DNA of 18,266 nucleotides, taken from positions 1 to 18,266 of the forward strand of contig CAZNDN010000086.1 of assembly GCA_964571815.1 (NCBI GenBank), in the 5' to 3' direction. A program made the position numbers and the translations under genes. Of the stretch, positions 1 to 7,768 are shown piece after piece. Position 1 is the first letter of the stretch; each line of letters begins with the position of its first letter. The notes under the pieces were generated by a model. It worked only from the letters and a program-made list of their open reading frames with translations. It was not told the origin of the DNA and made no database searches. Origin of the DNA: CAZNDN01 sp964571815. Lineage in GTDB: Bacteria > Fibrobacterota > Chitinivibrionia > Chitinivibrionales > WJKA01.

Positions 1-2
1 GC

Positions 3-251
3 CTTTATGACAGCAGGTTAGATCGATCCGGCACCTTGCCTTTCCACCAGTACGGGGTCAACGGACATCAATTTGAACCAGAACCCTTTCCGACGGTGAT
101 TGCGCATATCTCTCAACACGACAATGGCTTGCAAGTCATGGCACGGAAATTGATACCTCAATGCACCCGTGAATCGCTGACAAAAGGATCCGGATCAAAC
201 TTTTCAGCATCATTCATTTTCTCTTACCTTAACAAAGGAGGGTTGGTATGA
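3..251 (+). other. Open frame entering from the left edge, possibly a gene tail
   Basis: One plus-strand frame is free of stops from the window edge to a TGA at 249-251, which overlaps the ATG of the next gene (ATGA). About 82 residues can be read, including an internal Met at 36. The composition is mixed, with no signal peptide, membrane segment or recognisable motif, and the base composition is more AT-rich than the genes that follow. It could be the 3' end of an upstream gene translationally coupled to the coiled-coil protein, or simply an open leader region. No family was recognised. The same stretch holds a sigma-54-like site near 139-154, which would argue that it is a promoter region instead. 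Confidence 0.2.
138..154 (+). promoter_or_regulatory. Sigma-54-like -24/-12 site (imperfect)
   Basis: The sequence reads TGGCACG, then GAAA, then TTGAT. The -24 block matches the sigma-54 consensus TGGCACG and the spacing to the -12 block is correct. The -12 block has TTGA where TTGC is expected, so the key C is missing. It lies about 95 bases before the first coiled-coil gene. Because the window encodes a sigma-54 activator the site is worth noting, but the -12 mismatch keeps confidence low. Confidence 0.22.
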
Positions 252-724
252 AAAAGCTGTTAACCTCAATCGTGATCGGCGTGTGTGCGGTCGGCCTTGC
301 GGCGGAGGACGGTGAGAAGACTATGGAGCAGTTGCGCGAGGAGGTCAAGGCGCAGGTTAGTGCGAGCCTTGACGAGCTTCCGCAGGAAGTGCAGAATCAG
401 ATCCAGGAGGCCAAGGCAGCGGCACAACAGGCCCGCAAGACTATCCAGGAGATGAAGGGTAGCGGTTCCAGCGCCGAGGAAGTCGAGGCCGAACTCAAGC
501 GCGTGCGCACGCAGGCACAAGAGCAGATCGAGACTGCCATCCAATCCATGGACCAGGCTTCGGAGCAGGTGAAGGCTCAGATCAAGGAAGCAAAGCAGGA
601 GATCTGCAAGCGCCTGGAAGAGAAGGAAGCCGAGATGAAGCAGCTTCGGGAGCGAGTCCGGGAAAGGGCGCGTGATGGTTCCGGTGAAGACGAACAGTCC
701 AAAACCGGCAAAAGCGCAAAGTAA
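248..724 (+). CDS. Exported charged coiled-coil protein (LPxEV type)
   Basis: A 158-residue protein starts at an ATG with a very strong Shine-Dalgarno sequence (AAAGGAGG about 6 bases upstream). Residues 1-19 form a signal peptide (MKKLL, then a hydrophobic run ending near GLAA). The mature part is almost wholly Glu/Lys/Gln/Ala-rich with heptad-like spacing, so it should be a long helical coiled coil. It contains an LPQEV motif near residue 44 and a very basic/acidic C-terminus. No catalytic motif is visible. The next gene has the same layout and shares the LP-x-EV motif, so the two look like paralogous periplasmic or envelope helical proteins. It is followed by a terminator-like hairpin, so it may be expressed at a higher level than the genes downstream. 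Function is unknown; a chaperone-like or envelope-spacer role would be a guess. Confidence 0.8.
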   Translation: MKKLLTSIVIGVCAVGLAAEDGEKTMEQLREEVKAQVSASLDELPQEVQNQIQEAKAAAQQARKTIQEMKGSGSSAEEVEAELKRVRTQAQEQIETAIQSMDQASEQVKAQIKEAKQEICKRLEEKEAEMKQLRERVRERARDGSGEDEQSKTGKSAK

Positions 725-760
725 ACCAGTCCTGTCCTTCGTGCACCGATGGCGGACTGA

Positions 761-797
761 GGGGGGGAGGAGGCGAAATCCTCCTCTCTCCCGTTTT
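761..797 (+). terminator. Intrinsic-terminator-like hairpin between the two coiled-coil genes
   Basis: A left arm of seven G followed by AGGAGG (761-773) pairs with 780-792 across a 6-base loop CGAAAT. This gives a 13-pair stem that includes two G-T pairs. It is followed directly by G and TTTT (794-797). The layout is that of a rho-independent terminator or attenuator, 37 bases after the stop of the first gene. Confidence 0.65.
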
Positions 798-808
798 CCC
801 GGGAAAAC
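793..808. promoter_or_regulatory. Perfect 16-bp palindrome GTTTTCCCGGGAAAAC
   Basis: The 16 bases are their own reverse complement, with 8-base half sites and no spacer. The palindrome abuts the preceding hairpin and ends just before the AGGAG ribosome-binding site (809-813) of the next gene. It could be an operator for a dimeric regulator, or a second stem that competes with the upstream hairpin and controls translation of the next gene. Nothing in the window identifies the binding protein. Confidence 0.4.
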
Positions 809-820
809 AGGAGACTAGCC

Positions 821-1258
821 ATGAACATGAATGAGTTGAGCAGGTTCGCACTCCTGACCGCCGCCCTGCTGGTCATCCCGGTCGGAGCGGCAGAGAAACC
901 GGCGTCACGGGACACGAAGGGGAAAACGGTGGAGAGTCTTTTCGACGAAATCATGTCCGGCCTTCCCGGCGAAGTAAGGGATCAGGTTGACTCCGTCGGT
1001 CGAGGTCCGGACGCGGAACGCGGCGCCGGCGAGGCCGGGGGCGGAGGACGTTCCAACCGGGCCGACGAGCGCGCAAGGGAAGATGCCCGTGCCGGGGCTG
1101 AGGAGGCGGCCGATCGCACGCGAGAAGCAATCGAGAAGCTGCCGCCGGAGGTCAGGGACAAGGTCGAACTGCTCATCAGGGAAATGAAGGAAAAACGGGA
1201 GCAGCGGGAAATTGAATTCAAGGAAATGCGACGCGGGAACAAACGCAACAAGCAATGA
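821..1258 (+). CDS. Exported charged helical protein with two LPxEVRD motifs
   Basis: A 145-residue protein starts at ATG with AGGAG 7 bases upstream. The first 23 or so residues form a signal peptide (hydrophobic run ending VGAAE). The mature protein is rich in Arg, Glu, Ala and Gly and contains the motif LP-G/P-EVRD-Q/K-V twice, near residues 49 and 105, which suggests an internal duplication. Between the copies is a Gly/Arg/Asp-rich low-complexity segment. Its layout matches the preceding gene (signal peptide, LPxEV, charged helix), so they are probably paralogues. The other two forward frames across the low-complexity part were checked for a compensated frameshift and gave no better protein. 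No enzyme motif is seen and function is unknown. Confidence 0.72.
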   Translation: MNMNELSRFALLTAALLVIPVGAAEKPASRDTKGKTVESLFDEIMSGLPGEVRDQVDSVGRGPDAERGAGEAGGGGRSNRADERAREDARAGAEEAADRTREAIEKLPPEVRDKVELLIREMKEKREQREIEFKEMRRGNKRNKQ

Positions 1259-1327
1259 ACCAGTGAAGCCATCGGTGCAAAAGTCAACCTCGTACGGTAG
1301 ACCAACAGTCGACAAAGGATGGACAGG

Positions 1328-2068
1328 ATGAAACGGTTACTTTTTTGTGCAGCAGCGGCATCCATTCTTCTTTCTCTCCCGTCACATGCCGACACAACTC
1401 TTGTCAACCAGCGTGGCGGGTATTCGATATTCCTTCCCGACGGATGGGCGGAAACCGTGGTCTCCGACTCTCAGTTCAGATACCGCGACACAACCGGTGC
1501 CCTGCCCGGACAGATTTTCGTTGTCAAGCACACGATAGCCGGCACCTATCAGGCGGACAAGGAATGGACACGAGCGAATTTCATCACGTACAAGCTCATG
1601 ATGCAATTCGACCCTTACAATGTCCTTCTCTACGACGATTCGTCGCACGAGAGGACCAAGGACGGCCTGTGGGCTCCCGAGATGTTCGTCCGGTACTATG
1701 CCGACGACACCAGCAGCCTCGTGTGGGAGGAGTTCATACAGCTATGCTCCAATCGCGGCTGCGGCTACGAGTTCTACGCGATGAGCGACACCGCCGACAT
1801 GGACACGGCCCTCAGCTTCTACGGAGCATTGATCTACGCCATCCATTTCCTGGATCCCGACAACGCCGAGGTCGCGCTCGTTCCGGGGACCGGCCAGTCG
1901 GTTCCATCCGCGAGGCTTCGTCCGGGTACATCATTGGACCGGGACTCCCCGCTTCTGTTCGACCCATTAAGCAGGCGGGTCCGGCACGGTTCAACTTCCG
2001 GCGTCTCGGTTCCCTCCGGTGTATACCTGCGCCGCGGAAGCACCCCGATGATTATCGCCGATCATTGA
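1328..2068 (+). CDS. Exported protein of unknown function, weakly PsbP/DcrB-like, with clipped FlgD-like tail
   Basis: The ATG at 1328 is preferred over the in-frame ATG at 1319 because AAAGGA (1314-1319) then sits 8 bases upstream. The product is 246 residues with a clear signal peptide (MKRLLFCAAAASILLSLPSHA, cleavage before DTT). The N-terminal mature part (GGYSIFLPDGW followed by a beta-rich stretch) looks like the opening strand of PsbP/DcrB-type secreted proteins; this is a weak resemblance by eye. Two Cys in CSNRGC could form a disulfide. The last 40 residues (FDPLSRRV, then VPSGVYLRR) resemble the end of FlgD-like/T9SS-type Ig tails (GRxV, then SGVYxxR) but are shorter than usual. An overlapping open frame on the same strand lacks an export signal here and is a shadow. 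Confidence 0.72.
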   Translation: MKRLLFCAAAASILLSLPSHADTTLVNQRGGYSIFLPDGWAETVVSDSQFRYRDTTGALPGQIFVVKHTIAGTYQADKEWTRANFITYKLMMQFDPYNVLLYDDSSHERTKDGLWAPEMFVRYYADDTSSLVWEEFIQLCSNRGCGYEFYAMSDTADMDTALSFYGALIYAIHFLDPDNAEVALVPGTGQSVPSARLRPGTSLDRDSPLLFDPLSRRVRHGSTSGVSVPSGVYLRRGSTPMIIADH

Positions 2069-2119
2069 TCCGACGCCGGGCGGAGGGCGGCGTGCTGTCC
2101 GTCTTCCGCGCGCCGGTAG

Positions 2120-2148
2120 TGGAATCACGTGCGCACACACCGTATACT
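2120..2148 (+). promoter_or_regulatory. Possible promoter ahead of the TPR/barrel gene
   Basis: TATACT (2143-2148) matches 5 of 6 bases of a sigma-70-type -10 box. The hexamer at the usual distance (TGGAAT, 2120-2125) matches only 3 of 6. It lies about 50 bases before the next start codon in the 128-base gap, so it is plausible but weak. Confidence 0.3.
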
Positions 2149-2196
2149 CATAGGACGGGCCGGCGCCGTACGCGCAAGGTCCGGCAAGAGACAGCC

Positions 2197-3720
2197 ATGA
2201 AACTACCGGCGACATTGTGCCTGACGCTTGTCGCGGCCGTGTGCGTTGTGCATGCCGCCGATTCCGTGTCGATCTATCGTGATCGCGGATGGGATGCACT
2301 GAAAAAGAAGCACTACCGGGCAGCCTCGGAGGCATTCCTGCGCGCCGGGACACAGGGCATGTCCCGCGACAGCCTGCTGCTGCTTCTGGCCGAAGTGTAC
2401 ACTCGGAAGGGCGTGCTCGACACCGCCCTCGGTTTCAACCATGCCGCGTCGCCGGATACCGGTTCTCAACTCCTCCGAACACTTCTGCAACAACGATACC
2501 GAATCTACACCGCCCTGGGACTCCCTTCCCACGCCCGGAAGACACGTGAGCAGCTCGGGAGCCTCCGAAGTCGCTCCGCCGACGGCCGCAAACCGTATCT
2601 TCCGATCGTGCGCGCACGAGCCGAGCTGGGGTATGAACGGCTGAGCGACTCCCTTGGAATCCGTCAAGACGAGCGTGCAGGACCCACCTGGCGGGGCTCG
2701 CTGGGGTCGATCTGGAAAGTCCCGTTTGTCTCCACCAGCTCCATCGGCATCGGCCTCAAGGGAGAGGCAGATCGGCCCGCGTGGGCGTCGAAAGAGTTCC
2801 CGGATATCGATTCACTGACGCTCTCGCTCGGGGCCGGAGCCGGCATCTATGATATCGGCGGCACAACCACCATTGAATACGCGTACGAGCGCACGAAAAG
2901 CTACCAGGGGACATACACTTCTCTGCACGACTTCTCGGCGATGCACCACACCGCCCTGAGCAGCACACTTCTTTTCACCGTTGCCGGCTACTCTCTTGAA
3001 TTGGATAACGACCTGTCTTCCGCCGGGCACTACGCATGGGTTTCGGAGTATCTGACCAGGCCGGGAGCGCGACGCTTCTCCGTTGATGCCGCACTGACCG
3101 CAAGCGCTGCATTTTTGGAACCATTGATCGACAGCACCCATGAAATTGTAGTACTTGACCGCACCGCCGCTGTCTTCGATACGCTGGGATCAAGTGTCTT
3201 GCTCGATGCGTCCGGTAGTAGCGCAATCGATCTCAGGGAAAATATCTCCTACGATCAGGTTTCGCTCACACCCACGCTGCACGGCACCTACCGCCCGCAC
3301 CCCTCGGTCAGGCTCCGCGGCTCGCTTTCATACTCGTACATCCGGTACCTGCACGACTACCGCTGGAGCACCTCCTCCTCGGACAAAACGCTTATCCTTC
3401 GGGATTCCACCGGAGCAATGTATACCGCGCCTGTCATGACCGCGGCACCCCTCCAGGATCTGGGCGAGCTCCCGCCCTTTGACTACTTTGCCGACAAGGG
3501 GAGCCCATTGGAGAAGAATCGGGTCACTCGCCACGACTCCCGAGTCGGTTTCGCGGTTGCGTGTCGACTTGACCTCAAGCGGGCGGGCATCCTGTCCGTG
3601 CATGCCGACGTGGCTCATACCTGGACCACTCTTCCGGCCGACGCGCCGGTGGCGGTTTCTCCACGGGACTGGTCAATCGGATTGCAGTGGCGTTCTTCCC
3701 TTGACTTGGGGAGGGGTTAG
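2197..3720 (+). CDS. TPR-containing outer-membrane beta-barrel-like protein
   Basis: The 507-residue product starts at ATG 2197; the frame is open further upstream, but only this start gives an export signal (MKLPATLCLTLVAAVCVVHA, cleavage before ADS). Residues about 25-120 are helical and TPR-like (repeated W/Y, A, G pattern, for example ALKKKHYRAASEAFLRAG and LAEVYTRKGVLDTALGF). From about residue 135 to the end the sequence alternates short amphipathic strands with aromatic residues and polar turns, as in an outer-membrane barrel. The final strand ends in WSIGLQWRSSLDLGRG, not in a terminal Phe or Trp. The layout is that of envelope proteins in which a periplasmic TPR segment precedes a barrel. 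The substrate or partner is unknown. It precedes the TPR lipoprotein and kinase genes and may belong to the same envelope system. Confidence 0.75.
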   Translation: MKLPATLCLTLVAAVCVVHAADSVSIYRDRGWDALKKKHYRAASEAFLRAGTQGMSRDSLLLLLAEVYTRKGVLDTALGFNHAASPDTGSQLLRTLLQQRYRIYTALGLPSHARKTREQLGSLRSRSADGRKPYLPIVRARAELGYERLSDSLGIRQDERAGPTWRGSLGSIWKVPFVSTSSIGIGLKGEADRPAWASKEFPDIDSLTLSLGAGAGIYDIGGTTTIEYAYERTKSYQGTYTSLHDFSAMHHTALSSTLLFTVAGYSLELDNDLSSAGHYAWVSEYLTRPGARRFSVDAALTASAAFLEPLIDSTHEIVVLDRTAAVFDTLGSSVLLDASGSSAIDLRENISYDQVSLTPTLHGTYRPHPSVRLRGSLSYSYIRYLHDYRWSTSSSDKTLILRDSTGAMYTAPVMTAAPLQDLGELPPFDYFADKGSPLEKNRVTRHDSRVGFAVACRLDLKRAGILSVHADVAHTWTTLPADAPVAVSPRDWSIGLQWRSSLDLGRG

Positions 3721-3728
3721 ATGGAAAT

Positions 3729-3756
3729 TTCACCGGGCACGGTGCTATCTTATGAT
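3729..3756 (+). promoter_or_regulatory. Candidate sigma-70 promoter for the lipoprotein-kinase-activator unit
   Basis: TTCACC (3729-3734, 4 of 6 matches to TTGACA) and TATGAT (3751-3756, 5 of 6 matches to TATAAT) are separated by 16 bases. They lie in the 164-base gap before the TPR lipoprotein gene, about 130 bases from its start. A short palindrome CCCCGCGGGG (3762-3771) lies immediately downstream, in the expected leader. Confidence 0.4.
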
Positions 3757-3884
3757 CGGGCCCCCGCGGGGATGTGCTCCCGCCGCGGTCAATCGGGCGT
3801 CGAAGAAACCCCGGACCATGGACGTCGCCGTCAGGGCGCCGGCACACGCATGGACGGCACTCCGGCACGAATTGTTGAGGCATC

Positions 3885-4553
3885 ATGAAGACCTCACGGC
3901 TGAAAACCCGCCTTCCGGCGTCGTTCCTTGCGGCGTTTCTCCTCTCCTGCGGCAATTCCGTGGTGGAGAAGGGGGCTACGTGCTTGCGCCTCGGGGACTA
4001 CACCGGCGCTGCGGCGTTTTTCAAAAAGGCTCTCCAGCGCAACCCGGCCGACTATGACGCCCGCGTGGGCATGGGAAAGGCACTCCTGCAGCGAGTCGCG
4101 GCCGGCGAGGGGGATTCGTCCGACTGGAAAGCCGCGCTGACACACCTTGAGGCGGCCCGGAGCCTGTCGGCCGGCGCCGAGTTGGACGGTCTGCTGGCGG
4201 AGGCGTGGACCCGACGGGCGCGAATGGTGCTTGACACCCGGGACACCCTCGCGGCACTGGACGCCCTCACGAGGGCCATCGAGCGAAACCCGGAGGCGGG
4301 CGTACCTCTCAACCTGGCCGGAATCATTTATTTCCGCCGGGGAAGCGACGCCAGGGCGGCAACGCTCTTCAGCAAGGCACTCGAATTCGACGACACCAAC
4401 GCCGAGACCCGTTTCAATCTCGGCATGGTGTACTACCATCAGGGAAAACTTCTCCAGGCGCGCCGGCAATGGCTGAAGGCACTGGAGCAGAGGCCCGAGG
4501 ACCCCGATATTGTGTACTGGTTCGCCCGGGCCGAGAAGGAGGCGCGCGAGTGA
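3885..4553 (+). CDS. TPR-repeat lipoprotein
   Basis: A 222-residue protein starts at an ATG preceded by a weak TTGAGG. The N-terminus is a lipoprotein signal: basic residues, a hydrophobic run, then LLSC with the lipidated Cys at 22 followed by GN. The rest is tetratricopeptide-like helix pairs, clearest at residues about 30-60 (GDYTGAAAFFKKALQRNP), 120-150 (DALTRAIERNPEAGVPLNLAGIIYF) and 155-215 (ALEFDDTNAETRFNLGMVYYHQGKLLQARRQW). It should be a membrane-anchored scaffold. Its stop is 1 base from the kinase start, so the two are co-translated; this suggests it works as an envelope partner or sensor scaffold for the kinase. This functional link is inferred from position only. Confidence 0.85.
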   Translation: MKTSRLKTRLPASFLAAFLLSCGNSVVEKGATCLRLGDYTGAAAFFKKALQRNPADYDARVGMGKALLQRVAAGEGDSSDWKAALTHLEAARSLSAGAELDGLLAEAWTRRARMVLDTRDTLAALDALTRAIERNPEAGVPLNLAGIIYFRRGSDARAATLFSKALEFDDTNAETRFNLGMVYYHQGKLLQARRQWLKALEQRPEDPDIVYWFARAEKEARE

Positions 4554-4554
4554 G

Positions 4555-5967
4555 ATGCGACTGAAGCTCCCTCATGGTTTTACCCACCCGGTGCACCTCG
4601 CCGAAGGCGCGTTTTCACGTCTGTTGCGGGCACGCCAGACGGCATTGGATCGCCTGGTCGCAATCAAGATTCTACACGAACGCAACACTTCCAGGAAGCG
4701 CACACTTCTGGACGAAGCCCGGACACAGGCACACATTGAAGCCCCCTCAATTCCACGGGTCTACGACGCGTTCATCGCCTCGGGTCACGTGCACATCGTG
4801 ATGCAGTGGATACGGGGTGTTTCTCTCACGCGGCTCCTGAAAGAGACGCTTTCCGACCGGCAGCGGCGATGGCTCGTTGACCGCATCCTTTTTGCCCTCG
4901 CCGATCTTCACGCCCTTGGCTACGCCCACCGGGACATCAAGCCCGACAATATTCTCATCGCCCCCGGTCGAGGCGTGTACCTGGTGGATTTCGGATTCAC
5001 CCGGCGCATGGTCGATCCCCACACGTCGCTTGCCGGCTCGGTCAAGGGAACGCCGGCCTATATGGCGCCCGAACTCTGGCGAGACCCCACTCATGCCGAC
5101 CCGCTCCGTGCCGACATCTATGCGGCGGGAAGAGTCGCCGGGGACATACTGGGAGACAATGAAGGGCGGGACATTGTCGATGCCTGCTGCGCCGAGAACC
5201 CGCTGGATCGTCCTGCCACCATGGTAATCGGCGCACAACGCTGGAGAGAACGGTTCGGCAAGGCGGAGCTGCCTGGAAACAATGCCGATGTGGGCAAGAG
5301 CGTGTGCGCGATGGAACTCTCCGAAAGACTGTTCGAATCGGCCGTGGGGCTTTTGGCCGCCGGGCGCCAGGATGAAGCCTATCGGCTGCTGGTGGAAAGC
5401 CTCGAAGAATATCCGGAAAACACGCCCGCCGTGAAACTGGTGGGCGAATTTCCCCGGCATATCCGTGGAAGACGAATCCGACGTAAGCTTGCCCTTGCCG
5501 CCGGCGTATTCGGCATTGCCGGTGGTCTGGCGGCGGCGTATTTTCTGGGGAAACGCAGTGCCGATGAAAGGACGGTCGGGGCAAAGCCGTGGGAAAACGG
5601 GCCGGGGTTACCAGGTAAGATTCAAACATACCTGTGGAAAACCGACAGGGAAGACGAGCGGCGCACCGGCTCGGCAACGTTACCCCTGCGCGCCCCGCCT
5701 GCAACTCTTTCCCGACTCACCGGCACAGTGATTATTGAGCCGCCGGCCACGCTGGAGGGCGCCTTGTTCCACGATCAGGAGCGCGTTCCCGATCCGCGGG
5801 GTAACCGGTATACCCTCTCTCTTCCGCACGGGGAGCATCGACTCCAATGGCGCAGTCCCGATGGGACCGTGCCCTGGAAAGAGCGCATCGAGCTGCTTCC
5901 CTTTGAAGTGAAGCGCTTGACTATCTACGCTCGCTACGGCGGGAAGGATGCACATGAGCAGCACTGA
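4555..5967 (+). CDS. Membrane-anchored Ser/Thr protein kinase with PEGA-like outer domain
   Basis: The start at ATG 4555 has AAGGAGG (4536-4542) upstream inside the previous gene and gives 470 residues. The Hanks-type kinase core is residues 10-235: VAIK with Lys38, helix C Glu54, catalytic HRDIKPDN (Asp127, Asn132), DFG at 145-147, GTPAYMAPE (Ala171-Pro172-Glu173) and the late Arg219. The glycine loop is poor (LAEGAFSRLLRA), lacking the usual GxGxxG, but all catalytic residues are present, so activity is expected. A TPR-like helix pair follows (255-295). Then comes one membrane segment (311-331) after a basic stretch, which places the kinase in the cytoplasm. The outer part ends in a beta-rich domain (about 386-460: TGTVIIEPP, LPHGEHRLQW) resembling PEGA. 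The 3' end overlaps the FHA/sigma-54 activator gene, making that protein the obvious candidate substrate or partner. Confidence 0.92.
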   Translation: MRLKLPHGFTHPVHLAEGAFSRLLRARQTALDRLVAIKILHERNTSRKRTLLDEARTQAHIEAPSIPRVYDAFIASGHVHIVMQWIRGVSLTRLLKETLSDRQRRWLVDRILFALADLHALGYAHRDIKPDNILIAPGRGVYLVDFGFTRRMVDPHTSLAGSVKGTPAYMAPELWRDPTHADPLRADIYAAGRVAGDILGDNEGRDIVDACCAENPLDRPATMVIGAQRWRERFGKAELPGNNADVGKSVCAMELSERLFESAVGLLAAGRQDEAYRLLVESLEEYPENTPAVKLVGEFPRHIRGRRIRRKLALAAGVFGIAGGLAAAYFLGKRSADERTVGAKPWENGPGLPGKIQTYLWKTDREDERRTGSATLPLRAPPATLSRLTGTVIIEPPATLEGALFHDQERVPDPRGNRYTLSLPHGEHRLQWRSPDGTVPWKERIELLPFEVKRLTIYARYGGKDAHEQH

Positions 5968-7768
5968 TCGATTCCCCTGCTTCGTGGATTGCTCCGACAA
6001 CCGTGTATACCCGATCCGCGGACGGGTGGTAACAGTAGGGTCCTCGCCGGAATGTCACGTAAGTATCGGAAAACCGTCGGTGGCGCCCCGCGCGGCGCAC
6101 CTTCTCTTCTCCGAAGGAGCCTATCGTCTTCAGGCGCTCGACGAGAAAGGCGGCGTGAAGGTTAACGACAAGCCGTGTCCCGATTCACACCACCTCTCCC
6201 ATGGAGAAACCGTTACTATCGGCCCCCTCAGGCTCCGTTACCTCGAGCACGATGAATCCACCGAAGACGGCCGCCCGGGTTCGGGCCCCGTATCGCCGAT
6301 GCGCGGGTTGATTGATGCGGTTGTGGGCCTGCTGCGTCAGAGCGACCGTGAAGTATACGGCGATCTTGTTGGCGCCGTTTCGCGCCTGCTGGTGTGCGAT
6401 GCCGCACGGCTGATCGGTGTCGATGCTCAATCGGGCGACCATGTCACCCTTGCCCGCTACCCCGAAAGTGCGGGTCTTGAACGGTATTCCCAGCGGGCGC
6501 TGCGGTGGGCCGAAGAAAGCGGAGCCACGGTGCTCATGCATGATATCGACTGGAGAAAGACCGATGAGCCCACGACCTCGCTGGAGAGAAACGCCGTGGG
6601 ATCGGTGCTGTGTGCTCCTCTGCGGGAGGAAGGCGAGACGATCGGCTATCTCTACCTGGATCGGCTCAGCGATGCAGTCTCGTTTCAGGAGCGCGACCGG
6701 GAGTTCTTCGACGCACTTCTGCCGCTGTTTTCGGAAATCCTTTCCAACGACAAGCAGCGCCGCCGGCAACGTGAAACCATCGCCCGGCTGCAGGATTCGC
6801 GCTCTCCTTCACGGGGCTCGATCGTACACGAGAGCAGGATCATGCGGGAAACCATCGAATACGCCGAAAAAGTGGCGAAAACAGACTCTCCCGTGCTGGT
6901 GCTGGGAGAAACGGGAACCGGCAAGGAACTGCTCGTCCGCTTCATTCACGACCATTCTTCCCGCGCCTCCGAGCCGTACCGGGCGATCAACTGCGGGGCA
7001 ATTCCCGAGAACCTGATCGAGTCGGAACTCTTCGGCCATGAAAAAGGATCCTTCACCGGCGCCACGAGTCGAAAGATCGGCGTGTTCGAGTCGGTGGCCG
7101 GCGGCACGCTGTTCCTCGATGAAATAGGGGAGTTGCCGTTGATGCTGCAGGTGAAGCTCCTCCGCGTGCTTCAAGAGGAAGAGATTGTCCGAATCGGCGG
7201 CGCCGAAACAATCCCCGTGCGGGCCCGGATCATTGCCGCCACCAACAAAGACCTCGAAAAGGAGGTGCGGGAGGGCGCCTTTCGTCGTGACCTGTACTTC
7301 CGGCTCAACGTGCTTTCCGTACGCCTCCCCCCGCTTGCACGTCGGGATCGCGATGTGCTCCTGCTGGCCGAGTATTTCATCTGCCGATACGCCCAGCAGT
7401 TCGGCATGGCCGGAAAAACACTCTCCCCGTCGGCACGCAAGGCCCTCCTGGCCTACCGGTGGCCGGGGAACGTACGGGAGCTTGAGAATGTTGTCCAGAA
7501 GGCCATGGTTCTCTCGGGAGAACGAACGATCGCCGGCACGGCGCTCGATCTGGACGGTGAAACGCTTTTCACCGATGAAGAGCGGCGGGAGGGGGGCGAA
7601 ACGCTCAAAGAAATCCGGGCACGAGCCGAACGGGAGGCAATACGCTCAGCACTGCGCAAATCCCAGGGCAATGTCTCCCTGAGCGCGAAGCTGCTGGATG
7701 TGGACCGGAAGTGGCTCATGAAGCTGATGAAAGAGCACGGGATCGACCCTGACGACTACCGCGCGTGA
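5954..7768 (+). CDS. FHA-GAF sigma-54-dependent transcriptional activator
   Basis: The ATG at 5954 is favoured because GGAAGGA (5942-5948) lies 5 bases upstream; an ATG at 5948 overlaps that site. The start overlaps the end of the kinase gene by 14 bases, implying translational coupling. The 604-residue product has an N-terminal FHA domain (about 15-97), a GAF-like domain (about 115-265), an AAA+ sigma-54 interaction domain (about 285-525) and a C-terminal Fis-type helix-turn-helix (about 550-600). Visible AAA+ motifs are Walker A GETGTGKE, the sigma-54 loop GSFTGA (residues 365-370, a known variant of GAFTGA), Walker B GGTLFLDEIGE and the arginine region FRRDLYFRL. The FHA domain is degenerate: the usual GR is Gly29-Ser30 and the usual SxxH Ser is Ala, though His49 remains. 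It is the likely transcriptional output of the adjacent kinase. Targets are unknown. Confidence 0.93.
   Translation: MSSTDRFPCFVDCSDNRVYPIRGRVVTVGSSPECHVSIGKPSVAPRAAHLLFSEGAYRLQALDEKGGVKVNDKPCPDSHHLSHGETVTIGPLRLRYLEHDESTEDGRPGSGPVSPMRGLIDAVVGLLRQSDREVYGDLVGAVSRLLVCDAARLIGVDAQSGDHVTLARYPESAGLERYSQRALRWAEESGATVLMHDIDWRKTDEPTTSLERNAVGSVLCAPLREEGETIGYLYLDRLSDAVSFQERDREFFDALLPLFSEILSNDKQRRRQRETIARLQDSRSPSRGSIVHESRIMRETIEYAEKVAKTDSPVLVLGETGTGKELLVRFIHDHSSRASEPYRAINCGAIPENLIESELFGHEKGSFTGATSRKIGVFESVAGGTLFLDEIGELPLMLQVKLLRVLQEEEIVRIGGAETIPVRARIIAATNKDLEKEVREGAFRRDLYFRLNVLSVRLPPLARRDRDVLLLAEYFICRYAQQFGMAGKTLSPSARKALLAYRWPGNVRELENVVQKAMVLSGERTIAGTALDLDGETLFTDEERREGGETLKEIRARAEREAIRSALRKSQGNVSLSAKLLDVDRKWLMKLMKEHGIDPDDYRA

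Noticed and set aside
1345..2196. Upstream extension of the TPR/barrel frame
   Set aside because: It overlaps the exported protein at 1328-2068 in another frame, is Arg/His-rich, and has no export signal; the signal peptide begins only at 2197.
3736..3750. Possible sigma-54 site GGGCACGGTGC before the lipoprotein gene
   Set aside because: The GG and GC elements are not 10 bases apart, so it does not fit the -24/-12 geometry.
3894..5460. Several minus-strand frames of 190-240 codons
   Set aside because: They lie opposite the TPR lipoprotein and kinase genes, which have clear motifs; these frames have none.
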